This document shows positions 1-6,857 of a stretch of DNA of 12,368 nucleotides, in pieces. Made by a program: the position numbers and the translations under genes. The stretch is from Ignavibacteria bacterium (lineage in GTDB: Bacteria; Bacteroidota; Ignavibacteria; UBA10030; SZUA-254), in the NCBI GenBank assembly GCA_005877655.1, contig VBOC01000241.1, positions 1-12,368 on the forward strand. Direction: 5' to 3'. Every line of letters starts with the position of its first letter. Position 1 is the first letter of the stretch. The notes below the pieces were generated by a model. The model did no database searches, was not told the DNA's origin, and saw nothing but the letters and a program-made list of their open reading frames with translations.

Positions 1-800
1 CCGGCCTCGAGCTTCCCCATCTCGAATGCGGCAGCGGTCGCGGCCGGAGCCTCCTTGTGTGCGGTCAGGATAGTGTTGAAGGTCGCTCTGGCGTCATCGA
101 ACAGGCATGCCGAGGCCTGCAATTTGCCGAGTGAAAAGAGCGCTGCCGCCTGGACCGCGGGTGGTGCGTCGCTTTCGCTCACGCGACGGGACTCCTGTTC
201 CGCAAGCTCGATCTGACCTTCATCGGCATACAGCTCGCCGATCGCAAGCCGTGCGCTGAGGACGCTCTTGCTCGTCGGATAATCCTGGATAATCGTGTGG
301 AGCGCCTGTTTCGCGCTCTCCCGCTCGCCGCGCCGCCGGTGGAGTTCCGCCGCTTTGAGCAAAGCATCGGGGACGATCGGGCTTTTCGGGTGGAAGACCT
401 TTACGCGCTCAAAGGCGGATGCAGCGTCGCCCTCGTTATTCAGCGCGAGAAATGCCTCGCCCACATTGAACCAAGCCTCGGGTGCTTTGGGATGGTCGAC
501 GTAGGCAAGTGCGAAATTCTGGAACGTGATGCGGGCTTCGTCATACTTCTTGAGCTTCATCTGGGTCTGCCCCAGGTAGAAACGCGCTTCGATGCCGTCG
601 GCGGTGTTGGGATACGCGGAGATGAAGTTCTTGAATTGGTCGGAGGCGAGGTCGTACATTCCATCCTTAAACAAACCCACCGCGAGCTTGAATTCGGAGT
701 TCTCCTTTGACTGCTGTGCCGGGGCATAGGCACAGACAAAAATGAGGGTAATGAATCCAAGCACCCAGCCAGAACGGCCGACGCTCGGGGTGCGGCACAC
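1..800 (-). CDS. Exported tetratricopeptide-repeat protein, C-terminus off the left edge
   Basis: The minus strand is open without a stop from about position 923 to the window edge. About 266 residues are visible from a GTG at 800. Residues 12-28 form a hydrophobic signal peptide (WVLGFITLIFVCAYAPA) after a basic stretch (R3, R9), with likely cleavage before QQ. Six helix-pair TPR-like units of about 34 residues follow. They carry the usual pattern of small residues and conserved Y/F, for example LGQTQMKLKKYDEA and IGELYADEGQIELAEQE, and several end in a YP or HP turn such as DYPTS. The architecture resembles periplasmic YbgF/BamD-like or generic TPR scaffold proteins; no catalytic residues are seen, so a protein-binding role is inferred. 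The start is uncertain: GTG 764 would remove the basic n-region, and GTG 923 would add an N-terminal extension made of the 24-bp repeat. No good ribosome binding site distinguishes them. It diverges from the lipoprotein gene. Confidence 0.85.
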   Translation of the reverse strand, partial: MCRTPSVGRSGWVLGFITLIFVCAYAPAQQSKENSEFKLAVGLFKDGMYDLASDQFKNFISAYPNTADGIEARFYLGQTQMKLKKYDEARITFQNFALAYVDHPKAPEAWFNVGEAFLALNNEGDAASAFERVKVFHPKSPIVPDALLKAAELHRRRGERESAKQALHTIIQDYPTSKSVLSARLAIGELYADEGQIELAEQESRRVSESDAPPAVQAAALFSLGKLQASACLFDDARATFNTILTAHKEAPAATAAAFEMGKLEA

Positions 801-810
801 CGGCCGCGGG

Positions 811-903
811 TGGAACTGCGTCCGCGATATCGGCTGGAACCCCGTGCCTGATATGGGCTGGAACTCCGTCCCTGGTATGGGCTGGAACGCCGTGCCTGAT
901 ATA
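811..903. repeat. Four-copy 24-bp tandem repeat
   Basis: Units start at 811, 835, 859 and 883, an exact 24-bp period. Each begins TGGAAC, followed by a variable base or two and CCGT. Copies 2-4 continue towards CCTGATAT (copy 3 has CCTGGTAT), and copies 2-3 end ATGGGC. Copy 1 is the most diverged, and copy 4 decays into unique sequence after 902. Because 24 is a multiple of 3, every frame without a stop stays open through the array: plus-strand peptides read GWNxVPDM and minus-strand peptides read FQPISGTG. It sits in the divergent spacer between the TPR gene and the lipoprotein gene. It may be a minisatellite-type intergenic repeat, a protein-binding array, or part of a coding extension of the TPR gene. 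Function is unknown. Confidence 0.9.
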
Positions 904-1104
904 ATCGATGGTTGATGAGTCACGACCGATATCCCATTTGCCAGGCGATCCGAAGAGATTCTCATATTCTCAGATTAATTCAGAGTCTCGACGCGCGCCC
1001 TGCTCGTTCGAGTCCGTCAAAAGATAGGGTTTATTTGCGAGTTGTGCAACGCCGGTCATTTCTATTGCATTTCATCCTAATACTACGCATATTTACCCAA
1101 TCTC
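904..1104. other. Intergenic region upstream of the lipoprotein gene
   Basis: This spacer should carry the promoter of the plus-strand lipoprotein gene. The best sigma70-like pair I find is TTGCAT at 1065-1070 and CATATT at 1088-1093 with a 17-bp spacer. It is weak at both boxes, and its start point would leave almost no leader before the ATG at 1105. The predicted 100-residue frame through this area lacks recognisable protein character. No RNA gene or hairpin terminator was seen. Confidence 0.3.
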
Positions 1105-1560
1105 ATGCAGATTCTCGCCTCGGCGGCAATTCTTGTTCTCCTGGCAGTCGGCTGCGCCTCCGACAAAACCCAGAAAAGCGGCTCAGCAGCATCCGACACA
1201 TCACAACATGGTGAACTCTTCCCTGGAAAAAAGGATGCAGCGATCAAATCGAACAACATGGCGGTCACTGCCGTGGTTGAGTCCGTCGCGGTGCTCGACG
1301 ATGTGCGTTACAGATTGTTTGTTCGTGTTGTTTCCACCGATTCGCACAACGAAGGGATGGAAACCGTAGCGGATTCGGGCCGGCATATGGTCCTTTCCCC
1401 CGATTACGCGCTTGACGAACAGGGGAAGTGCGACCGGTCCAATGAGCGGAACAAGAGATTGATGACGCTTCTTTCCGCCAAGGGGGGAGATAGGATCGCA
1501 GGGAACATTTCTCTGTTGCAAAACGGGGGGTGGGTGATCGTCGATATCGAGACACACTAG
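1105..1560 (+). CDS. Small putative lipoprotein of unknown function
   Basis: The 151-residue product starts with a short hydrophobic signal (MQILASAAILVLLAVGC). It ends in a lipobox, L-A-V-G-C, which would place a lipidated cysteine at residue 17 and anchor the mature protein in a membrane. The mature N-terminus is a polar, Ser/Lys-rich linker (ASDKTQKSGSAASD), followed by a compact alpha/beta-looking domain with a hydrophobic strand pattern (MAVTAVVESVAVLDDVRYRLFVRVVST) and a C-terminal GGWVIVDIE strand. I do not recognise the family. The ATG at 1105 is the first start after an in-frame TAA at 1078. The stop is 19 bp before the secreted propeller gene on the same strand, so the two are probably co-transcribed. 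A shared surface or export role is possible but is inference only. Confidence 0.75.
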   Translation: MQILASAAILVLLAVGCASDKTQKSGSAASDTSQHGELFPGKKDAAIKSNNMAVTAVVESVAVLDDVRYRLFVRVVSTDSHNEGMETVADSGRHMVLSPDYALDEQGKCDRSNERNKRLMTLLSAKGGDRIAGNISLLQNGGWVIVDIETH

Positions 1561-1579
1561 GTCAGTCGACCAAGAGGCT

Positions 1580-4500
1580 ATGAAATCACGGATCTTTCGA
1601 CCGGCCGCCGCCCTCGCGGCGTTTCTCCTGACAATTCAGTTAGTTTTCCATCTCAGCCCCCCACCCGCTGATCGGCAACCCAACTCGGAAGAAAACCGCA
1701 ACGCGAATCTTGAAGCGACGCATGCCTTTGAAGCTTTACGCTGGTATAACAATCAGCGTGCATACCCGACAGGCCACATTCCCGCCGACTGGAAAGAAAA
1801 AGCGCTCGCGCATATTAGTCGCAACAACAAAGTGAAACAAGAGTTTAGCACTGCTTCGGTATCGTGGAACGCGGTCGGACCGAATAATATCGGGGGACGT
1901 GTGCGATCGATCGCGATCAATCCCCTCAATCCAAATACAATTTACTGCGGATCGGTGAGCGGCGGAATCTGGAAGAGCACGAATGCGGGCGGTTCCTGGG
2001 CTCCCACGACCGATCTTGCTTCAAATCTCGTCATCGGCACAATGGTCATCGATCCCACGGACACTACCATCATTTACGCGGGAACAGGAGAGGGTTACTT
2101 TAATGTGGACGCATTCCGCGGTGCGGGCGTACTTAAATCAACCGATGCCGGCGCAACCTGGAATCTGCTCACAAATTTTTCAGGGACAGTATCGCCAAAT
2201 TTTTACTACTACATCAACAAGCTGGTCATCCGGGGGGACGACCACAATACGCTTTATGCCGCAATGCTGGGGGGAATCTGGAAAACGAGCGACGCGGGGG
2301 CAAGCTGGTCGAAGCTTACGACCGCCACGACATCTACAGGATGCCTGGACCTTGTGGCAAATCCTTCGGACTACAACACCATGTACGCTTCATTTGGTCT
2401 ATTCCTAACCGATGGAATCTACAAAACCACGAACGGAGGAACAAGCTGGTCGAGATTGACAAACGGCTTCCCGGCGACCTCTACGAAATACGGTAGAATC
2501 AGTTTGGGGATTGCCCCCAGCAGCCCGGCGACACTCTACGCGTGTCTTGCGGACTCAAATTACTATACCCACAGCATCCAGAAGACGACCGACGGCGGCG
2601 CCACGTGGTCGGCAGTGACGAAACCGATTGACAACTCCACCGCCGTCAACAATTCGCACCTCGGAGGGCAGGGGTGGTATAATAACGTTATAGTAGTTCA
2701 CCCCACAGACGCTAATACAGTCTACACCGGTGGAATCAACCTATTCAGGTCGACTGACGGAGGGACGACGTGGAGCCGGCTCAGCGACGGGTACGGAATG
2801 CCCTTCGTCCACGTCGATCAGCATGCAATCGCGTTCAGTCCGGGCGGTCCGTCCACGATGTACTTTGGGAATGATGGCGGGATGTTCAAGTCGACTGACG
2901 GAGGCACATCCTTTTCCGCGATCAACAACAATCTTTCCATCACCCAGCTTTACAGCGGGGCGGTTCATCCCACCTCGGAAATTTATTACAGTGGATCGCA
3001 AGACAACGGAACGCTGCGAACGCTCGCGGCGCCCTCATGGCAGATGGTGATCGGAGGAGACGGAGGAGCCACCGCTGTCGATTATACGACGCCAACGACG
3101 GTTTACACGGAATATGTCTACCTGAGTATTCTCAAATCGATCAGCTCCGGCGCTCCCAGCAGCTGGGTGAAGTCGATGAGCGGAATTCCCACAACGGGCA
3201 GTACATTATCGGATGGCACATCAGATCGCTGCGAATTTATTGCGCCCCTGGTGATGGATCCCTCAAATCCGCTGATCCTTGTCGCGGGCACGTACAGGGT
3301 CTTCCGTTCGACAAACGGGGGTGGAGCCTGGACCGCCGTGAGCGGGGATCTTACAGGAGATGGTGCGGGAGGCGTTGGTTCCGCCGGTTCCGTGATCACC
3401 GCGCTTGCCGAAGCGAAGTCCTCATCGACGACGATTTACATCGGTACGAGCGGAAGTGGCACCGCGATTTCTAGAGTATGTGTAACGATCAATGCAGGGT
3501 CATGGACGGACGTGACAGTCGCGCCGCTCCCGAACCGCTATGTGAAGGCGATCGCAATCGATCAAGCGAATAGAGATAGAACGATCGTGGTTTATTCCGG
3601 GTACGGGGGTGGGCATGTTTACCGGACTGCGAATCGCGGTACATCATGGTCGGATGTGAGCGGGGATTTACCGGATCTCCCTGTGAATACCATCGTGATC
3701 GATCCGGCCAGCTCCAGCCATTGGATTATCGGCACCGACCTTGGCGTTTTTGAGACGTCGAATGGCGGGACGAACTGGGTCCAACAGAACGGCGGGCTTG
3801 CCAATGTATCCGTTGCAGATCTCGACCTGCGCGGCGATCAGTATCTCTTCGCCGCCACGCACGGCCGCGGCATGTACAAGACGACATCCCCGATCAACGT
3901 CTTACCGAGGTCCCATCTTAGCATTTCCGTGCATCAGAATCCCCTCATCTCGCGCTACGTCGACCTGTACGTAACGTCCGATACGGGTCTTTCGTCATTT
4001 CCTACGATGCAGGTGCTCACGACCGGAGGGTCGTCGACATCTCCCACGCTCGTGCAGACATCGCCGAATCTCTTTAAGGCGAGCTATGAATTTACCGCAA
4101 CAGGCACGATAACGATCAATGTTACTGCGCAGGATTCAGGTGGAAATACCCTCTCGGGACAACGAACATTTCAAACGCTGTTCCTGAAGCGAGGAGTAGC
4201 GCAGACAGTCTCGAGCGACGATGCAGAAGTTTCAATCGCAGTTCCGGCGGACGCGTTGAGGGAGGATACGTATTTTACGGTGATCCCTGCGGGTGGTACC
4301 GCGGGAACGGTTGTGAGTCGGGCATATGAGATAGGACCCGCGAGGAATTTCAACTCACTCATTTCGATATCGCTCCGCTACAATTCAGCCAAAGTCGAAC
4401 GTGGAGAGGAAGGACTGCTCTCGATTGTTCGGTACTCCGGGTCGGGCTGGAACCCCGTAGCAAGTTGGGTGGATGTCCGGAACCGGACCATCTCCGCCCG

Positions 4501-4855
4501 CGTGAGCTCGCTCGGCACGTTCGCAGTGTCGTACGACGAGGCGGCCGGCTCGAGAATTCTTCCTTCGGAGTATAAGCTGGAACAAAACTATCCAAATCCG
4601 TTCAACCCCACCACTACGATCGAGTATGCTCTTCCGGAACCCAGTCATGCGATCCTGCGTATTTATGATGTCATGGGTAGGGAAGTAACGACCTTGGTGG
4701 ATGAAAATCAGAAGCCCGGGCGATATCGGCTTTCGTGGGACGGGAGTGACCGCGGAGGGAATACGGTCTCGAGTGGAGTATACTTCTATCGGCTCATGAC
4801 CCAAGGGGGGAACATTTCCTTCGCGTCTGCGAAGAAAATGCTATTGGCGCGCTGA
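1580..4855 (+). CDS. Secreted Asp-box (BNR/sortilin-like) beta-propeller protein with type IX secretion C-terminal domain
   Basis: The 1091-residue product starts with a signal peptide (MKSRIFRPAAALAAFLLTIQ), then a polar linker. Ten Asp-box motifs (S/T-x-D/N-x-G-x-x-W/F) follow at about residues 133, 187, 236, 283, 336, 391, 438, 577, 683 and 726. They occur between repeated HPT/DPxNxxxxYxG segments, as in VPS10/sortilin-like and BNR glycosidase-like propellers. Residues about 750-990 look like beta-sandwich or Ig-like material without recognised catalytic residues. From residue 1000 (LEQNYPNPFNPTTTI) to the end is a classic Por/T9SS type A sorting domain with a FlgD-like fold (IYDVMGREVTTL, SSGVYFYRL). 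Export across the outer membrane and surface attachment or release are therefore expected. Asp boxes are structural, so enzymatic activity cannot be claimed; carbohydrate or protein binding is possible. A weak AAGAGG lies just upstream of the start. It follows the lipoprotein gene closely. Confidence 0.93.
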   Translation: MKSRIFRPAAALAAFLLTIQLVFHLSPPPADRQPNSEENRNANLEATHAFEALRWYNNQRAYPTGHIPADWKEKALAHISRNNKVKQEFSTASVSWNAVGPNNIGGRVRSIAINPLNPNTIYCGSVSGGIWKSTNAGGSWAPTTDLASNLVIGTMVIDPTDTTIIYAGTGEGYFNVDAFRGAGVLKSTDAGATWNLLTNFSGTVSPNFYYYINKLVIRGDDHNTLYAAMLGGIWKTSDAGASWSKLTTATTSTGCLDLVANPSDYNTMYASFGLFLTDGIYKTTNGGTSWSRLTNGFPATSTKYGRISLGIAPSSPATLYACLADSNYYTHSIQKTTDGGATWSAVTKPIDNSTAVNNSHLGGQGWYNNVIVVHPTDANTVYTGGINLFRSTDGGTTWSRLSDGYGMPFVHVDQHAIAFSPGGPSTMYFGNDGGMFKSTDGGTSFSAINNNLSITQLYSGAVHPTSEIYYSGSQDNGTLRTLAAPSWQMVIGGDGGATAVDYTTPTTVYTEYVYLSILKSISSGAPSSWVKSMSGIPTTGSTLSDGTSDRCEFIAPLVMDPSNPLILVAGTYRVFRSTNGGGAWTAVSGDLTGDGAGGVGSAGSVITALAEAKSSSTTIYIGTSGSGTAISRVCVTINAGSWTDVTVAPLPNRYVKAIAIDQANRDRTIVVYSGYGGGHVYRTANRGTSWSDVSGDLPDLPVNTIVIDPASSSHWIIGTDLGVFETSNGGTNWVQQNGGLANVSVADLDLRGDQYLFAATHGRGMYKTTSPINVLPRSHLSISVHQNPLISRYVDLYVTSDTGLSSFPTMQVLTTGGSSTSPTLVQTSPNLFKASYEFTATGTITINVTAQDSGGNTLSGQRTFQTLFLKRGVAQTVSSDDAEVSIAVPADALREDTYFTVIPAGGTAGTVVSRAYEIGPARNFNSLISISLRYNSAKVERGEEGLLSIVRYSGSGWNPVASWVDVRNRTISARVSSLGTFAVSYDEAAGSRILPSEYKLEQNYPNPFNPTTTIEYALPEPSHAILRIYDVMGREVTTLVDENQKPGRYRLSWDGSDRGGNTVSSGVYFYRLMTQGGNISFASAKKMLLAR
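4577..4852 (+). other. Region encoding the T9SS type A sorting domain
   Basis: These codons specify residues 1000-1091 of the propeller protein. The segment opens with LEQNYPNPFNP, contains the strand motifs ILRIYDVMGREV and SSGVYFYRL, and ends in KKMLLAR, the arrangement typical of Por secretion C-terminal domains in Bacteroidota and Ignavibacteria. In characterised members the domain directs passage through the type IX translocon and is then usually removed. It is the strongest taxonomic clue in the window. Confidence 0.9.
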
Positions 4856-4962
4856 TCTGAGGTAGGTTTATACCTTCCGAAACGATCCTTCATCAGCGGG
4901 TCGCCGTATTTGCCGAGGTCTTCGCGGGGGGGGAATGGATTCTGAGAAGTAATTTTACGACC
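4856..4962 (-). pseudogene. Possible short coding remnant, minus strand (tentative)
   Basis: Read on the minus strand from just after a TAA at 4963-4965, the frame gives KITSQNPFPP, then REDLGKYGDPLMKDRFGRYK, towards the end of the propeller gene. The codons and amino-acid mix look protein-like, unlike the surrounding spacer. The frame has no convincing start and continues as an antisense open frame over the end of the propeller gene. It may be the decayed end of a former neighbour, or chance. I cannot assign a family. Confidence 0.2.
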
Positions 4963-5182
4963 TTATACTAATCTATACATGGTTAAACGGGAGGCGGCTG
5001 TCTAAAGGAATTGTCTTCGGGGGGCGGACACTCGTAAGAACTACGCGGTTTCTCGAGCGTAACGTAGGGATAAGATCCGGCTACATGACCGTTCCCCCGT
5101 AATCGACCTCTCCAAAGTAGATAGGGAGCGCATAATACTTACCGACCCGCGATTATCACCGAGCTTCCAATAAGAGACAAGA
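4856..5182. other. Intergenic region before the sensor kinase gene
   Basis: About 330 bp separate the propeller gene from the sensor gene. A small imperfect inverted repeat, GAGGTA (4859-4864) and TACCTT (4871-4876) with a 6-base loop, follows the stop codon. It lacks a U-tract, so it is not called a terminator. A TATACT box at 4964-4969 is a possible -10 element but has only a poor -35 (around 4941-4947) and lies about 210 bp from the start at 5183. A run of eight G occurs at 4926-4933. A coding-like patch on the minus strand is described separately. The rest (about 4980-5182) shows nothing I recognise. Confidence 0.35.
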
Positions 5183-6835
5183 ATGGCGAGAGTTCTTCCA
5201 GGGTTTGGGATTCCTATTTCTAGATCTGCACGCAGTAGTCCACAGAGTGTCTGGGGCGGAAATCTAGTCTCGGCCATAACCGTCCAACTCTTACTCCTTC
5301 TCTGCTGTATCAGCGTTCTTGTTTCTCAAGAGGATCGGATAGAATTTGAGCACTTATCAATCGAGCAAGGACTTTCCCAATCCGATGTCTGTTGCATTCT
5401 TCAGGACGGCAAAGGGTTCGTGTGGTTCGGTACCCAAGACGGCTTGAACATGTACGATGGGTATGGTTTCAGGGTATACCGTCATGATGCATCGAACTCG
5501 GAGTCTATTTCGGATAACTATATCACGGCAATGGCGCAAGACCGATTCGGAAACATCTGGATCGGAACACAAAACGGCCTGAACCTATTTGACCAAAACA
5601 CCCAGCGATTTTATCATTGCGAGCCTGATTCTAGATTTAGAAACAAATTCGGAAGCAACGCGATCACATCATTATGTGAGGATCCCAGTGGTGCCCTCCT
5701 CGTCGGTACATACGGTGCGGGGCTAATGCGAATTGAGACGGCCAGAGACCGGGTTTCCTTTCTGATGGAGAAAATAGCACTTTCAGACAGTTCCAACTCA
5801 GAGGCTATAGCCTCCATTTGCAAAGATAGGGATGGCGCTTATTGGGTTGGAACTCTCGGCCAAGGTCTGTACAAGTTAGGGCCCGCGTGTAACGTGGTTG
5901 GTCGATTTCGAACTACCCCCGGGGACAGTAATAGTCTAGGTCAAGACAATGTTCGATGCGTATACGAAGATCGGCACAGAATTCTTTGGGTTGGCACAAG
6001 TGATGGTTTGAACAGGCTAGAGCTCGGGAGTCATAAGTTTAAACATTATGCGATGGGGGAAAATCCTCGGAATGTCTATTCCAATTATATTTTTTGCATA
6101 CATGAAGACGAGCTCAATAGGCTTTGGATCGGGACTGATGGAGGATTGGAACTCTACGAAAGGGAGTCTGATTCTTTTCGTCATTACGGGGCTAAGGCGG
6201 AGGACTTGAGCACTCTGAGCGATGATGCGATAATGTCTATAGGGGATGCGGGCGGCGTCGTTTGGTTCGGATCCCGAAAAGGATTGAACAAGTTCTGCAG
6301 GTTTAGAAAACAATTTCGCACATACAAGTACATACCGCACCAGGGAAACTCATTGAGCGAGGGCAAAGTTTGGTCCATTTACTGTGATGGGGGAGGGATT
6401 CTCTGGGTGGGTTCGAATGGCGGACTGGATAGAATTGACCGCCGCTCGAACAAGTATCTTCACTATCGGCATAATCCCTCTGATAGCGGGAGCTTGAGTA
6501 ATAATAGCGTTATGTCCATTCTAGAGGATGAATCAGGGGGTATGTGGATCGGAACGTGGGGGGGTGGGCTCGAGAGGTTTGATAAGAGGAGCGAAAGTTT
6601 CGAACATTACCCTCGGCTTGTGAGTGATTCGTCATATTTGGCGTCCAATACGATTGTCTCGATGTCCGAGGATGAGAGGCGCAGGCTTTGGATGGGAACT
6701 TATGGTGGTGTGGCAGTATTCGACTTACGCGAGAGGGAGTACCGAAGAGAAGACGAAGAGAGTGCGAATTCTCCACTGAGATCGCTTGGTCCAGTCGAGA
6801 TGATCGTCAGCAAGCTATCTACAGATGCCGCGTGA
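5183..6835 (+). CDS. N-terminal part of a split periplasmic two-component sensor: Reg_prop beta-propeller repeats
   Basis: The 550-residue frame starts with a basic N-terminus and a hydrophobic segment at about residues 28-48 (LVSAITVQLLLLLCCISVLV), a signal peptide or anchor for the periplasm. Ten complete Reg_prop (two-component regulator propeller) repeats of about 45-50 residues follow. Each has the pattern I/V-x-S-I-x-E-D-x-x-G-x-x-W-I/V-G-T-x-x-G-L-x-x-x-D, for example FVWFGTQDGLNMYD, NIWIGTQNGLNLFD and GMWIGTWGGGLERFD. The eleventh starts (SLGPVEMIVSKLSTDAA) and is cut off by TGA at 6833-6835. In this family the propellers form the ligand sensor, often for glycans, and are continuous with a Y_Y_Y domain and a kinase. 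Those parts are found in the next frame, which overlaps by 11 bp. This is therefore most likely the front of a disrupted gene; a genuine separate sensor subunit is the alternative. The start has only a weak AAGAGA upstream. Confidence 0.8.
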   Translation: MARVLPGFGIPISRSARSSPQSVWGGNLVSAITVQLLLLLCCISVLVSQEDRIEFEHLSIEQGLSQSDVCCILQDGKGFVWFGTQDGLNMYDGYGFRVYRHDASNSESISDNYITAMAQDRFGNIWIGTQNGLNLFDQNTQRFYHCEPDSRFRNKFGSNAITSLCEDPSGALLVGTYGAGLMRIETARDRVSFLMEKIALSDSSNSEAIASICKDRDGAYWVGTLGQGLYKLGPACNVVGRFRTTPGDSNSLGQDNVRCVYEDRHRILWVGTSDGLNRLELGSHKFKHYAMGENPRNVYSNYIFCIHEDELNRLWIGTDGGLELYERESDSFRHYGAKAEDLSTLSDDAIMSIGDAGGVVWFGSRKGLNKFCRFRKQFRTYKYIPHQGNSLSEGKVWSIYCDGGGILWVGSNGGLDRIDRRSNKYLHYRHNPSDSGSLSNNSVMSILEDESGGMWIGTWGGGLERFDKRSESFEHYPRLVSDSSYLASNTIVSMSEDERRRLWMGTYGGVAVFDLREREYRREDEESANSPLRSLGPVEMIVSKLSTDAA

Positions 6836-6857
6836 TCCGACTAGGTCAAGCCATGAC
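6797..6857 (+). other. Junction where the sensor gene changes frame and loses most of one propeller blade
   Basis: The first frame is in the opening strand of blade 11 (EMIVS, from about 6797) when it meets TGA at 6833. The second frame resumes in the opening strand of the next blade (DRVLSIL, from 6855). Equivalent points in neighbouring blades lie about 48 codons (about 144 nt) apart, but here they are only about 58 nt apart. Roughly 86 nt are therefore missing, not a multiple of three, which accounts for both the lost blade core and the frame change. The second frame's ATG at 6825 overlaps the first frame's stop by 11 nt. A real deletion and an assembly error are both possible. Confidence 0.6.

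Noticed and set aside
297..710. Plus-strand open frame of 137 codons
   Set aside because: It is antisense to the TPR protein, whose frame has a signal peptide and repeat units.
912..1214. Plus-strand open frame of 100 codons
   Set aside because: It overlaps the lipoprotein gene in another frame and has no protein-like features.
4445..4458. 14-base identity (GGCTGGAACCCCGT) to the tandem repeat at 832-845
   Set aside because: It falls in the propeller gene coding for GWNPV, a common motif in such domains; there is no tandem copy, so it is probably chance.
4859..4876. Small inverted repeat after the propeller gene
   Set aside because: A six-base stem including a wobble pair and no U-tract; too weak for a terminator call.
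4926..4933. Run of eight G as a possible phase-variation tract
   Set aside because: It lies outside any supported gene and far from the supported start at 5183.
5041..5277. Minus-strand open frame of 78 codons upstream of the sensor gene
   Set aside because: It overlaps the sensor's signal region antisense and has no recognisable motif or start signal.
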